Assembly (NCBI GenBank): GCA_000963575.1 | Contig: CP011077.1 | Location: 1,426,001 to 1,490,000 of the forward strand | Reading direction: 5' to 3' | Length of the DNA: 64,000 bases | From: Klebsiella michiganensis | GTDB taxonomy: Bacteria > Pseudomonadota > Gammaproteobacteria > Enterobacterales > Enterobacteriaceae | Shown: one piece after another, positions 23,747 through 31,278 of the stretch | Layout: each line of letters starts with the position of its first letter | Numbering within the stretch: the first letter of the stretch is position 1 | Translations under genes and position numbers: made by a program | Notes under the pieces: generated by a model | The model's database searches: none | Seen by the model: only the letters and a program-made list of their open reading frames with translations | What the model was told of the DNA's origin: nothing

Positions 23747-24187
23747 CTACCGGCTCAGCTTCAAATGCAGCAAAGGAAAAGGATTCCCTTCACCGTCAAG
23801 TTCTGACCGCCCGGTTTGCGTAAATCCCATGTGCAGGTAGAAACCTACGCCCTGCGGGTTCTGCTCGTTCACGTCCACCTCATCGACCTGCAAATGCTCA
23901 ATGGCGTACTGCAGAAGCTGCTTGCCCACGCCGGTGCCGCGGCTTTCAGGCGAAACAAACAGCATTTCAATCCGGTTTTCGTGGCAGCCGATAAAACCCA
24001 GTGGCTCACCGCTTTCGCCGGATGCCAGCCGCATTGGGATCTGCGGCATGTAGAGTTCGCGTACCTGGGGTTTCAATGCCCTGATATTTTCCTCAGGTAA
24101 AAAATCATGCGTGGCGCGAACGGACGCCTCCCAGATCTCCGCCAGCGCATCAAAATCCGACGGGGTTGCTTTTCTTATCGTTAACAT
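23747..24187 (-). CDS. GNAT-family N-acetyltransferase, YjaB-like
   Basis: A 146-residue single-domain acetyltransferase. The acetyl-CoA pyrophosphate loop is SPESRGTGVGKQLLQYAI (about residues 78-95), the N-terminal part reads IWEASVRATHDFLPEENI and the C-terminal part VNEQNPQGVGFYLHMGFTQTGRSE. This pattern resembles E. coli YjaB, but the location differs from yjaB, so orthology is uncertain. The substrate is unknown. It is downstream of, and in the same direction as, ybjI, with an 18-base gap, so cotranscription is possible. Confidence 0.85.
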   Translation of the reverse strand: MLTIRKATPSDFDALAEIWEASVRATHDFLPEENIRALKPQVRELYMPQIPMRLASGESGEPLGFIGCHENRIEMLFVSPESRGTGVGKQLLQYAIEHLQVDEVDVNEQNPQGVGFYLHMGFTQTGRSELDGEGNPFPLLHLKLSR

Positions 24188-24205
24188 TCTTGTTCTCAGA
24201 GGTCG

Positions 24206-25018
24206 TTAGTTAAACGGCGCTTCTTTCTTCAGGATCTTGTCGATCACATCCAGCACGCCTTGTTGATTGCAGTGTCCGGCCTGGTAGCTGGCAATGCGTT
24301 TGATTTTGTCCGGCGCGTTGGCCATTGCAAATCCGTATCGGGCCTGGGTCAGCATCTCGATGTCGTTGCCGCCGTCGCCAAAGGTCACGACTTCGCTGTC
24401 TTTGATGCCCCATTTTTCCTGCAGGATCCGCAGGCCGTTAGCCTTATGAATACCCGGAATAATCAGGTCGATAGAGCCGTGCCCGCTGGTTACCGGCACC
24501 ATAATACCTTCCAGCTCTGCGCCCAGGGCGTCCATGGTGTCATCGAGCTGGCTGTCCGGCAGGTTCAGGGCAAATTTGAAGAACACGTCGTCAAGGCCGG
24601 AGAAATTTTCCACGTGTTCAAGGCGGTGATAGAACTTCGCTGCCAGCGCTTTAAAATCGTCGTCATAGCCGGTGAGGGTATAACCGTTACGCTTGCCGCA
24701 GGCGATGATCTCCACATGCGGCAGCGTCAGCAGATGATCGACCACCGTGTTGAACTCTTGCCTGGTCAGCTCGCCGTTGAACAGGTCTTCGCCTTCGCTA
24801 ACTACCCAGCCGCCGTTATCGGCCACGAAAGAGATCTCGTGGGCAATCTCCGGGAAGAAGGAGATAAGCTGGAAATACTGGTTCCCGCTGGCGACCACAA
24901 AGCGGATGCCCTGTTCTTTCATCTGCTGATATTGCGCAGTAAAGCGTTCACGGTTGTAGGTTTTTTCGTCATTAAGAAAAGTGCCGTCCATGTCTACTGC
25001 AATCAGTTTGATGCTCAT
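24206..25018 (-). CDS. ybjI: YbjI, HAD-superfamily (Cof-type) sugar/flavin phosphatase
   Basis: 270 residues. HAD motif I is DMDGTFLND at the N-terminus (nucleophile Asp), motif II lies around ASGN, and motif IV is FGDGGNDIEML. The HKANGL lysine is also present. E. coli YbjI dephosphorylates the riboflavin intermediate 5-amino-6-(5-phospho-ribitylamino)uracil and FMN in vitro. ATG 25018 matches E. coli (MSIKLIAVDMDG) and has GGAGAG upstream; an in-frame ATG at 25030 overlaps the ybjJ stop. Likely in an operon with ybjJ. Confidence 0.95.
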   Translation of the reverse strand: MSIKLIAVDMDGTFLNDEKTYNRERFTAQYQQMKEQGIRFVVASGNQYFQLISFFPEIAHEISFVADNGGWVVSEGEDLFNGELTRQEFNTVVDHLLTLPHVEIIACGKRNGYTLTGYDDDFKALAAKFYHRLEHVENFSGLDDVFFKFALNLPDSQLDDTMDALGAELEGIMVPVTSGHGSIDLIIPGIHKANGLRILQEKWGIKDSEVVTFGDGGNDIEMLTQARYGFAMANAPDKIKRIASYQAGHCNQQGVLDVIDKILKKEAPFN

Positions 25019-25029
25019 TGAACTCTCCA

Positions 25030-26235
25030 TTATTCAGTTTCTAAAGTCTGCCGGGAAGGCTGCGCGGGTTTAGCCACGGCGCGGGCAACCAGCGCCGCAA
25101 TCACCATCAACGTGAGTACCACCAGCATCGCCTGGCGCAGCCCATAATGCTCGCCGAGGAAGCCCAGCAGCGGCGGCCCCACTAAAAAGGCGACATAGCC
25201 TGAAGCTGCAACGACGCTGACGCGGCTGGCTGGATCGGGGCCTGTATCGCCCGCCGCAGAAATGGTCAGTGGGAAACCTAAAGAGGTGCCCAGGCCCCAC
25301 AGAATAACTGACACGCCCGCAAGGAAAGCGTTGTCGACAAACACAATGGTGCCGATGCCTATAATGCCCATGATCGCACAGGCGCGGACCACAATAACGC
25401 GGCTGTAACGGTCAATAAACCAGCCGCCGGTGAAGCGCCCGACCGTCATGCCGAGGGTGAAACCAACGTAGATAAGCGACCCGGAGGTCGGGCTAAAGCC
25501 GTGCCCGTCCACCATCAGTAGCGGCAGCCAGTCGTTGGCTGAGCCTTCGGCGAAGGCCATCGCCAGTACGACAAAACCAATCAGCAGCAGCTGAATATCT
25601 TTATAAAATGGGCGGTGCGGCTCGTGGGCTTCGGCTTTTTCCGGGTTATCTTTGCCCACGCCGTGGGGCACGGCGATAAGCGCGATAGCAATCGGTGCGA
25701 TGGTCAGCAGACCAATCAGCAGCAGGTGCCCCCAGGAAACGACGTTCCACGCGGTCAGGCTCAGGCCAATCCCGGCACCCACCAGCGTGCCCAGGCTAAA
25801 GAAGCCGTGCATCATCGGCAGCACCGTTTTCTTCATCAGGCTCTCGATAATGGCTCCTTCCACGTTCATGGCCACCTCTGATGAGCCCATGCCGCTGCCG
25901 AGCAGCGCCAGGCCCAGGGCAAACAGCACCGGGGAAGCAAGGTACAGCGCGAAGCTCATCACCAGCATCCCGGCGACCATCAGCGTCATGCCGCTGCGAA
26001 TAATGGTGCGGGTGCCAAAGCGTTTCACCAGCCAGCCGGAACAGAGAATACCCCCCATCGATCCTATCGACAGGCCAAATAATACGATACCCATCCCGGC
26101 AGTAGAAACGCTGAGCGTATCGCGGATTGCGGGGGTGCGTGTGGCCCAGGATGCCATCACCAGACCCGGGAGGAAGAAGAAGGTGAACAGAGCCCAGGTG
26201 CGGAGCTGTAAGGCTTTTCTCTGTGAGACAGACAT
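25030..26235 (-). CDS. ybjJ: YbjJ, major facilitator superfamily transporter
   Basis: 401 residues, about 12 membrane segments, very close to E. coli YbjJ (FFFLPGLVMASWATRTPAIR; NDWLPLLMVDGHGFSPTSGS; FTGGWFIDRYSR). The substrate is unknown. ATG 26235 is chosen (MSVSQRK); a TTG two codons earlier is less likely. It is divergent from the TetR gene at 26343, with a perfect palindrome between them, suggesting direct repression by that regulator. Confidence 0.93.
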   Translation of the reverse strand: MSVSQRKALQLRTWALFTFFFLPGLVMASWATRTPAIRDTLSVSTAGMGIVLFGLSIGSMGGILCSGWLVKRFGTRTIIRSGMTLMVAGMLVMSFALYLASPVLFALGLALLGSGMGSSEVAMNVEGAIIESLMKKTVLPMMHGFFSLGTLVGAGIGLSLTAWNVVSWGHLLLIGLLTIAPIAIALIAVPHGVGKDNPEKAEAHEPHRPFYKDIQLLLIGFVVLAMAFAEGSANDWLPLLMVDGHGFSPTSGSLIYVGFTLGMTVGRFTGGWFIDRYSRVIVVRACAIMGIIGIGTIVFVDNAFLAGVSVILWGLGTSLGFPLTISAAGDTGPDPASRVSVVAASGYVAFLVGPPLLGFLGEHYGLRQAMLVVLTLMVIAALVARAVAKPAQPSRQTLETE

Positions 26236-26281
26236 GAACAAAAAACCATAAAAGAGAAACAGGGGTGCAGACTAGCAAGCT

Positions 26282-26299
26282 TGTGTACATTTGTACACA
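26282..26299. promoter_or_regulatory. Perfect palindrome between ybjJ and the TetR gene, candidate operator
   Basis: TGTGTACA-TT-TGTACACA: two 8-bp arms with a 2-base spacer, 47 bases before the ybjJ start and 44 bases before the regulator start. Size and symmetry suit a TetR dimer pair. The binding protein is inferred from position only. Confidence 0.65.
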
Positions 26300-26342
26300 T
26301 CCCGGTATAGACTCTTTGTCATACTCTAAATTCAGGTAGGTA

Positions 26343-26900
26343 ATGATGAGCAAAGCCCCGCGCCGGAATGACCCCGAACGCCGCTCGCGTATTTTGCAGG
26401 CGACGCTGGATATGGTGGTAAAGCACGGTATAAGCGATATCACACACCGCAAAATTGCCGCTGAGGCTGGCGTTTCGCTGGGGTCGATGACCAACTATTT
26501 TGCCGGCATTGAGTCGCTGCTTTGCGAAGCCTTTACCCTGTTTGCCCATCAAATGTCGGACAGCTACCGGGAGCGTATGCAGCAGGCCACCAATCGCGAT
26601 GAGGCCTGCGAAGCGATTGTCGATATGATTTGCGGCGGCTGCGTGGCTACGCCTTACAACATGCAGGTGATGTACCAGCTTTATGCTTATGCCAGCTGTA
26701 ATCCGCAGCTGAAAGACATTATGCAAGAGTGGATGATCCGCAGCCAGCAGGCGCTGGAGCCGTTTTTCGACCCGCTGACTGCCCGGGCGCTGGACGCTTT
26801 TCTGGAAGGTATGACGCTACACTACGTCACCGATCGCGAGCCGATGAGCCGGGATGATATGCGGGTGATGGTGCGCAGGATTGTGGGGGCGGGGGAATAG
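26343..26900 (+). CDS. rcdA: TetR-family regulator, positional equivalent of RcdA (YbjK)
   Basis: 185 residues. The N-terminal helix-turn-helix spans about 15-60 (RILQATLDMVVKHGISDITHRKIAAEAGVSLGSMTNYFAG); the C-terminal helical part would bind a ligand. It lies between ybjJ and rybB/ybjL, exactly where rcdA (ybjK) lies in E. coli; E. coli RcdA regulates csgD and other stress genes. I assign the symbol by position and family more than by recalled sequence. Two adjacent ATGs (26343, 26346) are both possible. Autoregulation and control of ybjJI through the 26282-26299 palindrome are likely. Confidence 0.8.
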   Translation: MMSKAPRRNDPERRSRILQATLDMVVKHGISDITHRKIAAEAGVSLGSMTNYFAGIESLLCEAFTLFAHQMSDSYRERMQQATNRDEACEAIVDMICGGCVATPYNMQVMYQLYAYASCNPQLKDIMQEWMIRSQQALEPFFDPLTARALDAFLEGMTLHYVTDREPMSRDDMRVMVRRIVGAGE

Positions 26901-26972
26901 TTTTTCAGGCGGAGTGCGGCATAAAACGAACGAAGAATCTGCTAATGCATTGTTATTTATCCCCTAAAAAAT

Positions 26973-27051
26973 AAAAACCCATCAACCTTGAACCGAAAAC
27001 GGCGGGGTTGATGGGCTCCACAAATTGGGGACATCAAAGAAAAGCAGTGGC
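26973..27051 (-). ncRNA. rybB: RybB, sigma-E-dependent small RNA
   Basis: Read on the minus strand, the 5' end GCCACTGCTTTTCTTTGATG and the terminal stem GCCCATCAACC...GGTTGATGGG followed by T5 match E. coli RybB. The length (79 nt) and position between rcdA and ybjL are also the same. RybB is an Hfq-dependent repressor of outer-membrane protein mRNAs (ompC, ompW, fadL and others), pairing through its 5' seed. The terminator stem is 26978-26987 with 27006-27015. The loop between the arms differs slightly from E. coli. Confidence 0.95.
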
Positions 27052-27057
27052 ACTAAT

Positions 27058-27084
27058 TCAGACTGATGCCCCGAAAGAAAGTTC
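27058..27084 (-). promoter_or_regulatory. Sigma-E promoter of rybB
   Basis: On the minus strand, GAACTTT (27084-27078) and TCTGA (27062-27058) are the -35 and -10 elements, with 15 bases between them. The RNA start at 27051 is 6 bases further. This fits the RpoE consensus (GGAACTT, TCTGA). Confidence 0.85.
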
Positions 27085-27129
27085 GCTCAGGTATAAAAAA
27101 AAAGTATTTTTCTTTGTCTGCGGTTGCGA

Positions 27130-28812
27130 TCACAAACCTGGCCATATCACGACAATTAGCGTCCCGGCCAGCGTTAACAACACGTTAGCGATAGCATAGG
27201 TGCCGGCGTACCCCAGCGCAGGAATGTTGCTGCGGGCGGTGTCGCTGATGATCTCCATCGCAGGTGCGCAGGTTCGTGCCCCCATCATCGCCCCGAACAG
27301 CAGCGCGCGGTTCATACGCAGAACATAGGCGCCGAATAGGAAGCAGATAATCACCGGCACCAGGCTCACGATAAGGCCGGAAATGAGCATCTGGCCGCCC
27401 ACTGCGCCGAGGCCGTTGCTGATGCCGCTGCCGGCGCTCAGGCCCACCCCCGCCATAAACACCATCAGGCCAAATTCTTTCACCATGTTCAGCGCGCCCT
27501 GCGGAATGTAGCCAAAGGTTGGGTGGTTGGCACGCAGGAAGCCAAGCATGATGCCCGCGAACAGCAGGCCGGCAGCGTTACCGATGCCGAAGCTGAACGA
27601 GCTGAACTGGAAGGTGACCATACCCACCATCAGGCCAATAACAAAGAAGGCACAGAAGGCCAGCAGGTCGGTTATCTGGCTGTGGATGGAGATGAAGCCG
27701 ATGCGCTCGGCAACGGTTTTGACGCGTCTGGCATCGCCGCTGACCTGCAGAACATCGCCTTTGTTTAGCACGATGTTGTCATCAATAGGCATTTCAATCT
27801 GGCTACGGATCACGCGGTTCAGGAAGCAGCCGTGGTCGGTGAGCTTGAGCTGGGCCAGACGACGGCCCACGGCATTGTGGTTTTTCACCACAATTTCTTC
27901 GGTGACGATACGCATGTCCAGCAGATCGCGGTCGAAAACCTCTTTGCCGTTTCTGAAGCTTGGGTCAAGGCGGGCATGGGAGTCCGGGTAACCCACCAGG
28001 GAGATTTCATCCCCCATTTGCAGGACGGCGTCCCCGTCCGGGTTAGCCAGAATACCGTTGCGGCGAATACGTTCGATGTAGCAGCCGGTTTGGCGATAAA
28101 TACCCAGTTCGCGCAGGTTTTTACCGTCAGCCCAGGCCACCAGCTCCGGTCCGACGCGGTAAGCGCGGATCACCGGGAGGTAAACTTTACGGCTCGCGTC
28201 GGTATCCAGGCCGCGCTCACGGGCAATTTGCTGGGCGCTGGTCTGCAGATCCTGATGCTGCAGCTTCGGCAAATAACGCGCTCCCACGATCAGGCTGACC
28301 AGGCCAATCAGATAGGTCAGGGCATAGCCCAGGCTCAGGTTATCCAGCGAAGTCGCGAGCTGCGCCGCGGGGATGCTTGAGTGACGCAGGGTATCGCCCG
28401 CACCAACCAGAACGGGGGTGGAGGTCATCGCGCCGGCGAGCATACCAGCTGTCAGGCCAATATCCCAGCCGAAGAGTTTGCCCAGCCCCAATGCAATCAG
28501 CAGCGCGCTGCCGACCATTACCAGGGCCAGCATCAGATAATTTTTGCCATCGCGGAAGAAAATAGAAAAAAAGTTTGGCCCGGCTTCGACGCCAACGCAG
28601 AAAATGAACAGCATAAAACCAAGATTTAGCGCGTCGGTATTGATCGAGAAATGCTGTTGGCCGAGTAATAAAGAGACCACTAAAACACCAATGGAATTAC
28701 CCAGTTGCACCGGACCGAGGCGTAATTTCCCCAGGCAGAGTCCGAGCGTTAGTACAACAAATAACAAAAGGATGTAATTCCCGTTTAACAAATCTGCGAC
28801 GTTTATATTCAC
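27130..28812 (-). CDS. ybjL: YbjL, AspT/YidE-family putative transporter with two RCK_C domains
   Basis: 560 residues. Two hydrophobic blocks of about five to six spans each (about 1-175 and 385-560) flank a soluble central region with two RCK_C/TrkA-C modules (about 205-370; LRELGIYRQTGCYIERIRRNG and GDEISLVGYPDS). This is the aspartate:alanine antiporter-like layout. The substrate of YbjL is not known; in E. coli, overexpression has been linked to glutamate export. The GTG at 28812 (VNINVADLLNGNYI) matches the E. coli N-terminus; the longer frame to 28914 adds non-conserved sequence. Confidence 0.93.
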   Translation of the reverse strand: MNINVADLLNGNYILLLFVVLTLGLCLGKLRLGPVQLGNSIGVLVVSLLLGQQHFSINTDALNLGFMLFIFCVGVEAGPNFFSIFFRDGKNYLMLALVMVGSALLIALGLGKLFGWDIGLTAGMLAGAMTSTPVLVGAGDTLRHSSIPAAQLATSLDNLSLGYALTYLIGLVSLIVGARYLPKLQHQDLQTSAQQIARERGLDTDASRKVYLPVIRAYRVGPELVAWADGKNLRELGIYRQTGCYIERIRRNGILANPDGDAVLQMGDEISLVGYPDSHARLDPSFRNGKEVFDRDLLDMRIVTEEIVVKNHNAVGRRLAQLKLTDHGCFLNRVIRSQIEMPIDDNIVLNKGDVLQVSGDARRVKTVAERIGFISIHSQITDLLAFCAFFVIGLMVGMVTFQFSSFSFGIGNAAGLLFAGIMLGFLRANHPTFGYIPQGALNMVKEFGLMVFMAGVGLSAGSGISNGLGAVGGQMLISGLIVSLVPVIICFLFGAYVLRMNRALLFGAMMGARTCAPAMEIISDTARSNIPALGYAGTYAIANVLLTLAGTLIVVIWPGL

Positions 28813-29108
28813 GAAGGCTAACTTCTTGTTTACCAGTAAGCTATTGAAAGAGATAGGGTTATGCGCTAATGTTTTGACGGTTCTGTCAGTGAGAACCGGC
28901 AACTCATCACGCATATAAATATCTCACGCACGACCGAGTTTCCGTCGCTAGTTTAATCTTTCTCAGTATCAGCGGCTAGTAAGAATATTGTGCTAAATGT
29001 GGCAATGCTTTATCGGCATGGATGGCCAGGCATTATCAAATCGGGTAAAGACGCTGCTGAAGTTTCCGGCAGGGTATTTTCGAGTAAAAGCAGATGTCAG
29101 GAGGTAAA

Positions 29109-29498
29109 ATGCACAGACGCGCGCAAAGGTGGTTGGGAATTACCTGCTGCTTCGTGCTCTTTATTCTGGTTTTTCTTTCGCTGCGCCTGAACGTGATGGG
29201 GCGGTTTATTGCGAGCGGACATTATGAGCTTGGGCTTCTGTTTTTCCTCTTCCCGGGGGCAGCTGCCAGCTTTTTTTCCCACGGCGATAAAGTAGTCAAA
29301 CCGTTGATCGGGGCTATGCTTGCGTCGCCGTTCTGCCTGTTGATTGCCCATCTGTTTTTTCCCGTAACGCGCTCTTTCTGGCAAGAAATGGCCTGGCTGC
29401 TCAGCGCTGTGTTCTGGTCATCCCTCGGTTCGCTGTGTTATCTGCTATTTATTATGTGCAAGAACCGGACTCGCCGGCATAAAAAAACCGACTCCTGA
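29109..29498 (+). CDS. ybjM: YbjM, small inner-membrane protein
   Basis: 129 residues with about four membrane segments and a basic tail (KNRTRRHKKTDS). It aligns with E. coli YbjM (QRWLGITCCFVLFILVFLSLR; FFPVTRSFWQEMAWLLSAVFW). The ATG at 29109 follows AGGAGG by 5 bases; an in-frame start at 29094 is upstream of that SD. Function unknown. The stop codon lies inside the loop of a terminator-like hairpin. Confidence 0.9.
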   Translation: MHRRAQRWLGITCCFVLFILVFLSLRLNVMGRFIASGHYELGLLFFLFPGAAASFFSHGDKVVKPLIGAMLASPFCLLIAHLFFPVTRSFWQEMAWLLSAVFWSSLGSLCYLLFIMCKNRTRRHKKTDS

Positions 29499-29669
29499 GA
29501 GTCGGTTTCAGACTGCTGACAAACCTCTGGCGATAGAAGAAATACCAGTCGGCTCGTTAAAATAAACAGGAAAATCAACTCGTTGATTTTCGGCTGATAA
29601 CCACAAAGAGGGAAAAACCTCGCTTTTCCCTCTTTGTCAGCAAACTAGCCGACTCCTGAGAGTCGGTTT
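29485..29669. other. Cluster of four perfect hairpins between ybjM and grxA
   Basis: H1 29485-29508 (10-bp stem, CTGA loop), H2 29571-29590 (8 bp, CTCG loop), H3 29604-29636 (13 bp, 7-nt loop) and H4 29649-29666 (7 bp, CTGA loop). H1 and H4 share a 21-base identical core (29488-29508 and 29649-29669). H1 has A7 on its left, so it can terminate leftward transcripts; H4 has T4 on its right. This is far more structure than two convergent genes need. It could be a duplicated terminator pair or a small RNA gene. Confidence 0.65.
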
Positions 29670-29685
29670 TCTGCGTGCTGAAGGC

Positions 29686-29958
29686 TTACTGCGCGGTCTG
29701 GAACAGGTTCAGGTGTTCTTTTGCGTAAGCTTCAAAATCCGTGCAGCCGCCAATGTGCTTCTGATCCAGGAAGATCTGCGGCACGGTTTCAACCGGTTTA
29801 CCCACGGTTTTTTCCAGGTCAGCTTTAGTGATGCCTTCGGCGTGGATATCCACATAGCGGAAGTTGAAGTCATCACGCTCGGCGGTCAGTTTCTCAGCCA
29901 GTTCTTTAGCGCGAACACAATATGGGCAGCCAGGGCGTCCAAAAATTACTGCAAACAT
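29686..29958 (-). CDS. grxA: GrxA, glutaredoxin 1
   Basis: GrxA uses glutathione to reduce disulfides, including those in ribonucleotide reductase and OxyR. 90 residues (E. coli 85) with the redox motif CPYC at 11-14, the cis-Pro region TVPQIF and the glutathione-contact GG(C/Y)TDF, here GGCTDF with Cys replacing the usual Tyr. The C-terminus is extended by a few residues (LFQTAQ). OxyR control is known in E. coli; I could not confirm the site here. Confidence 0.96.
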   Translation of the reverse strand: MFAVIFGRPGCPYCVRAKELAEKLTAERDDFNFRYVDIHAEGITKADLEKTVGKPVETVPQIFLDQKHIGGCTDFEAYAKEHLNLFQTAQ

Positions 29959-30133
29959 GCTCTCTCCTCAGTTTTTATGGCCGATACGAAACGGCGAATG
30001 CGCTTATAATGCCGACATCCGTCACATTTTTAAAGAAGGTCGTGCCTGTTAGTTTGATGCCCGTAGGCTATCTGCCCTGAGTGGCAGGGGCTCGGCCTCG
30101 ATGATAGCTGGCCTAAACACCGGAGGCGATAAT

Positions 30134-30433
30134 ATGCGCGCGGTCGGATCGTTACCCAAATCAGTGGGTGTGCTGGAAGCGGTTGGTATAGGCTTTTTGG
30201 CGCTCGCCTTTCTCTCGCTACAGGGATACCTGACGCTGCCAGCACCTTTGGCCAGTGCAACGGCGGCCATAGTCATGGTATTTATTGGCCTTGGGCTGAT
30301 GCTCCCGGCGGCAATTGTGATGGCGTGGAATATTGCCAGGCGCCTCGCGCCGCAGCTGACACAGCCTGATTCTGTTTCGCAACACTCTGATTTAAAAAAG
30401 CCAAAGGAAAATCGTGATGACGCCGACCATTGA
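30134..30433 (+). CDS. ybjC: YbjC, small inner-membrane protein upstream of nfsA
   Basis: 99 residues, two membrane segments (about 15-35 and 45-65), then a polar tail. It aligns with E. coli YbjC (MRAVGSLPKSVGVLEAVGIG; VFIGLGLMLPAAIVMAWNIARRLAPQL). The ATG at 30134 has GGAGG 8 bases upstream, so the longer frame to 30101 is not used. It overlaps nfsA by 17 bases, so the two are cotranscribed, as in E. coli where the pair is induced by SoxS/MarA. Function unknown. Confidence 0.9.
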   Translation: MRAVGSLPKSVGVLEAVGIGFLALAFLSLQGYLTLPAPLASATAAIVMVFIGLGLMLPAAIVMAWNIARRLAPQLTQPDSVSQHSDLKKPKENRDDADH

Positions 30434-31139
30434 TCTGCTTCGTTCCCACCGTTCAATTCGTCATTTTACCGGCGAACCCATTACCGACGAGCAGCGCGAG
30501 GCCATTATTGCCAGCGCACAGGCGGCTTCTACTTCCAGTTTCCTCCAGTGCAGTTCAATCATTCGCGTTACGGATAAAGCGCTACGTGAGCAACTGGTGC
30601 CGCTGACCGGTGGGCAAAAGCATGTGGCAGAGGCGGCCGAGTTTTGGGTGTTCTGTGCCGACTTTAACCGCAACCTGCAAATCTGCCCGGACGCCCGGCC
30701 TGGACTGGCGGAACAGCTGCTGCTTGGCGCGGTAGATACCGCGATTCTGGCTCAAAATGCGTTTACCGCCGCAGAGTCTCTGGGGTTAGGTGGCGTTTAT
30801 ATTGGCGGCATCCGTAACAATATTGAAGCGGTGGGAGAACTGCTGGGCGTGCCAAAATACGTGCTGCCGCTGTTCGGGCTTTGCCTGGGCTGGCCTGCCG
30901 CCACACCGGATATCAAGCCGCGTATGCCTGCCGCGATGCTGGTGCATGAAAACCGCTATCAGCCGCTGAACAGGGCGCTGCTGGACGAATACGACGAGCA
31001 GCTGGCGCAGTATTATCTCAGCCGGGACAGCAATACCCGGCGTGATACCTGGAGCGACCACATCAGCCGCACCATTATTAAAGAAAGCCGGCCTTTCATT
31101 CTGGATTACCTGCACAAACAGGGCTGGGCGACCCGCTAA
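30417..31139 (+). CDS. nfsA: NfsA, oxygen-insensitive NADPH nitroreductase
   Basis: NfsA is an FMN enzyme that reduces nitroaromatics and quinones by two electrons. 240 residues, as in E. coli, opening MTPTIDLLRSHRSIRHFTGE, with TSSFLQCSSIIRVTDKALRE, AESLGLGGVYIGGIRNN and the conserved end ESRPFILDYLHKQGWATR. ATG 30417 is preferred over the GTG before it. In E. coli rimK and ybjN follow in the same transcript; here the xap genes separate them. Confidence 0.97.
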   Translation: MTPTIDLLRSHRSIRHFTGEPITDEQREAIIASAQAASTSSFLQCSSIIRVTDKALREQLVPLTGGQKHVAEAAEFWVFCADFNRNLQICPDARPGLAEQLLLGAVDTAILAQNAFTAAESLGLGGVYIGGIRNNIEAVGELLGVPKYVLPLFGLCLGWPAATPDIKPRMPAAMLVHENRYQPLNRALLDEYDEQLAQYYLSRDSNTRRDTWSDHISRTIIKESRPFILDYLHKQGWATR

Positions 31140-31169
31140 TCAACAGGGGTCCGGACCATCACTGCTGGG

Positions 31170-31192
31170 ATTGATACATTTTCAGTATTAAT
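31170..31192. promoter_or_regulatory. Candidate XapR (LysR-type) binding site upstream of xapA
   Basis: ATTGATAC-N7-GTATTAAT: 8-base arms matching at 7 positions, the form expected of a LysR-type recognition site. It lies about 87-109 bases before the xapA start. Assignment to XapR is by position. Confidence 0.5.
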
Positions 31193-31228
31193 CGTTGCCT
31201 CAAACGGTATTGGTTTCATCCGTCGGTG

Positions 31229-31259
31229 AGTCGTTATAACTGCTGAAGTTATAACGACT
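31229..31259. promoter_or_regulatory. 13-bp perfect inverted repeat just upstream of xapA
   Basis: AGTCGTTATAACT (31229-31241), spacer GCTGA, AGTTATAACGACT (31247-31259); each arm includes GTTATAAC. It ends 19 bases before the xapA ATG. It could be an operator, or a hairpin in the 5' leader; it has no T-run, so it is not a standard terminator of nfsA. Confidence 0.65.
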
Positions 31260-31278
31260 ATCTGACAAGGAACCTCCT

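Noticed and set aside
26966..27017. Hairpin with T-run first read as a terminator for ybjL
   Set aside because: The full minus-strand sequence up to 27051 matches RybB, with its own sigma-E promoter; the hairpin is the RybB terminator.
27008..27199. 63-codon plus-strand open frame antisense to rybB
   Set aside because: It overlaps RybB, its promoter and the end of ybjL; no coding features.
31148..31157. GGTCCGGACC palindrome after nfsA
   Set aside because: A 10-base GC palindrome without supporting context; likely chance.
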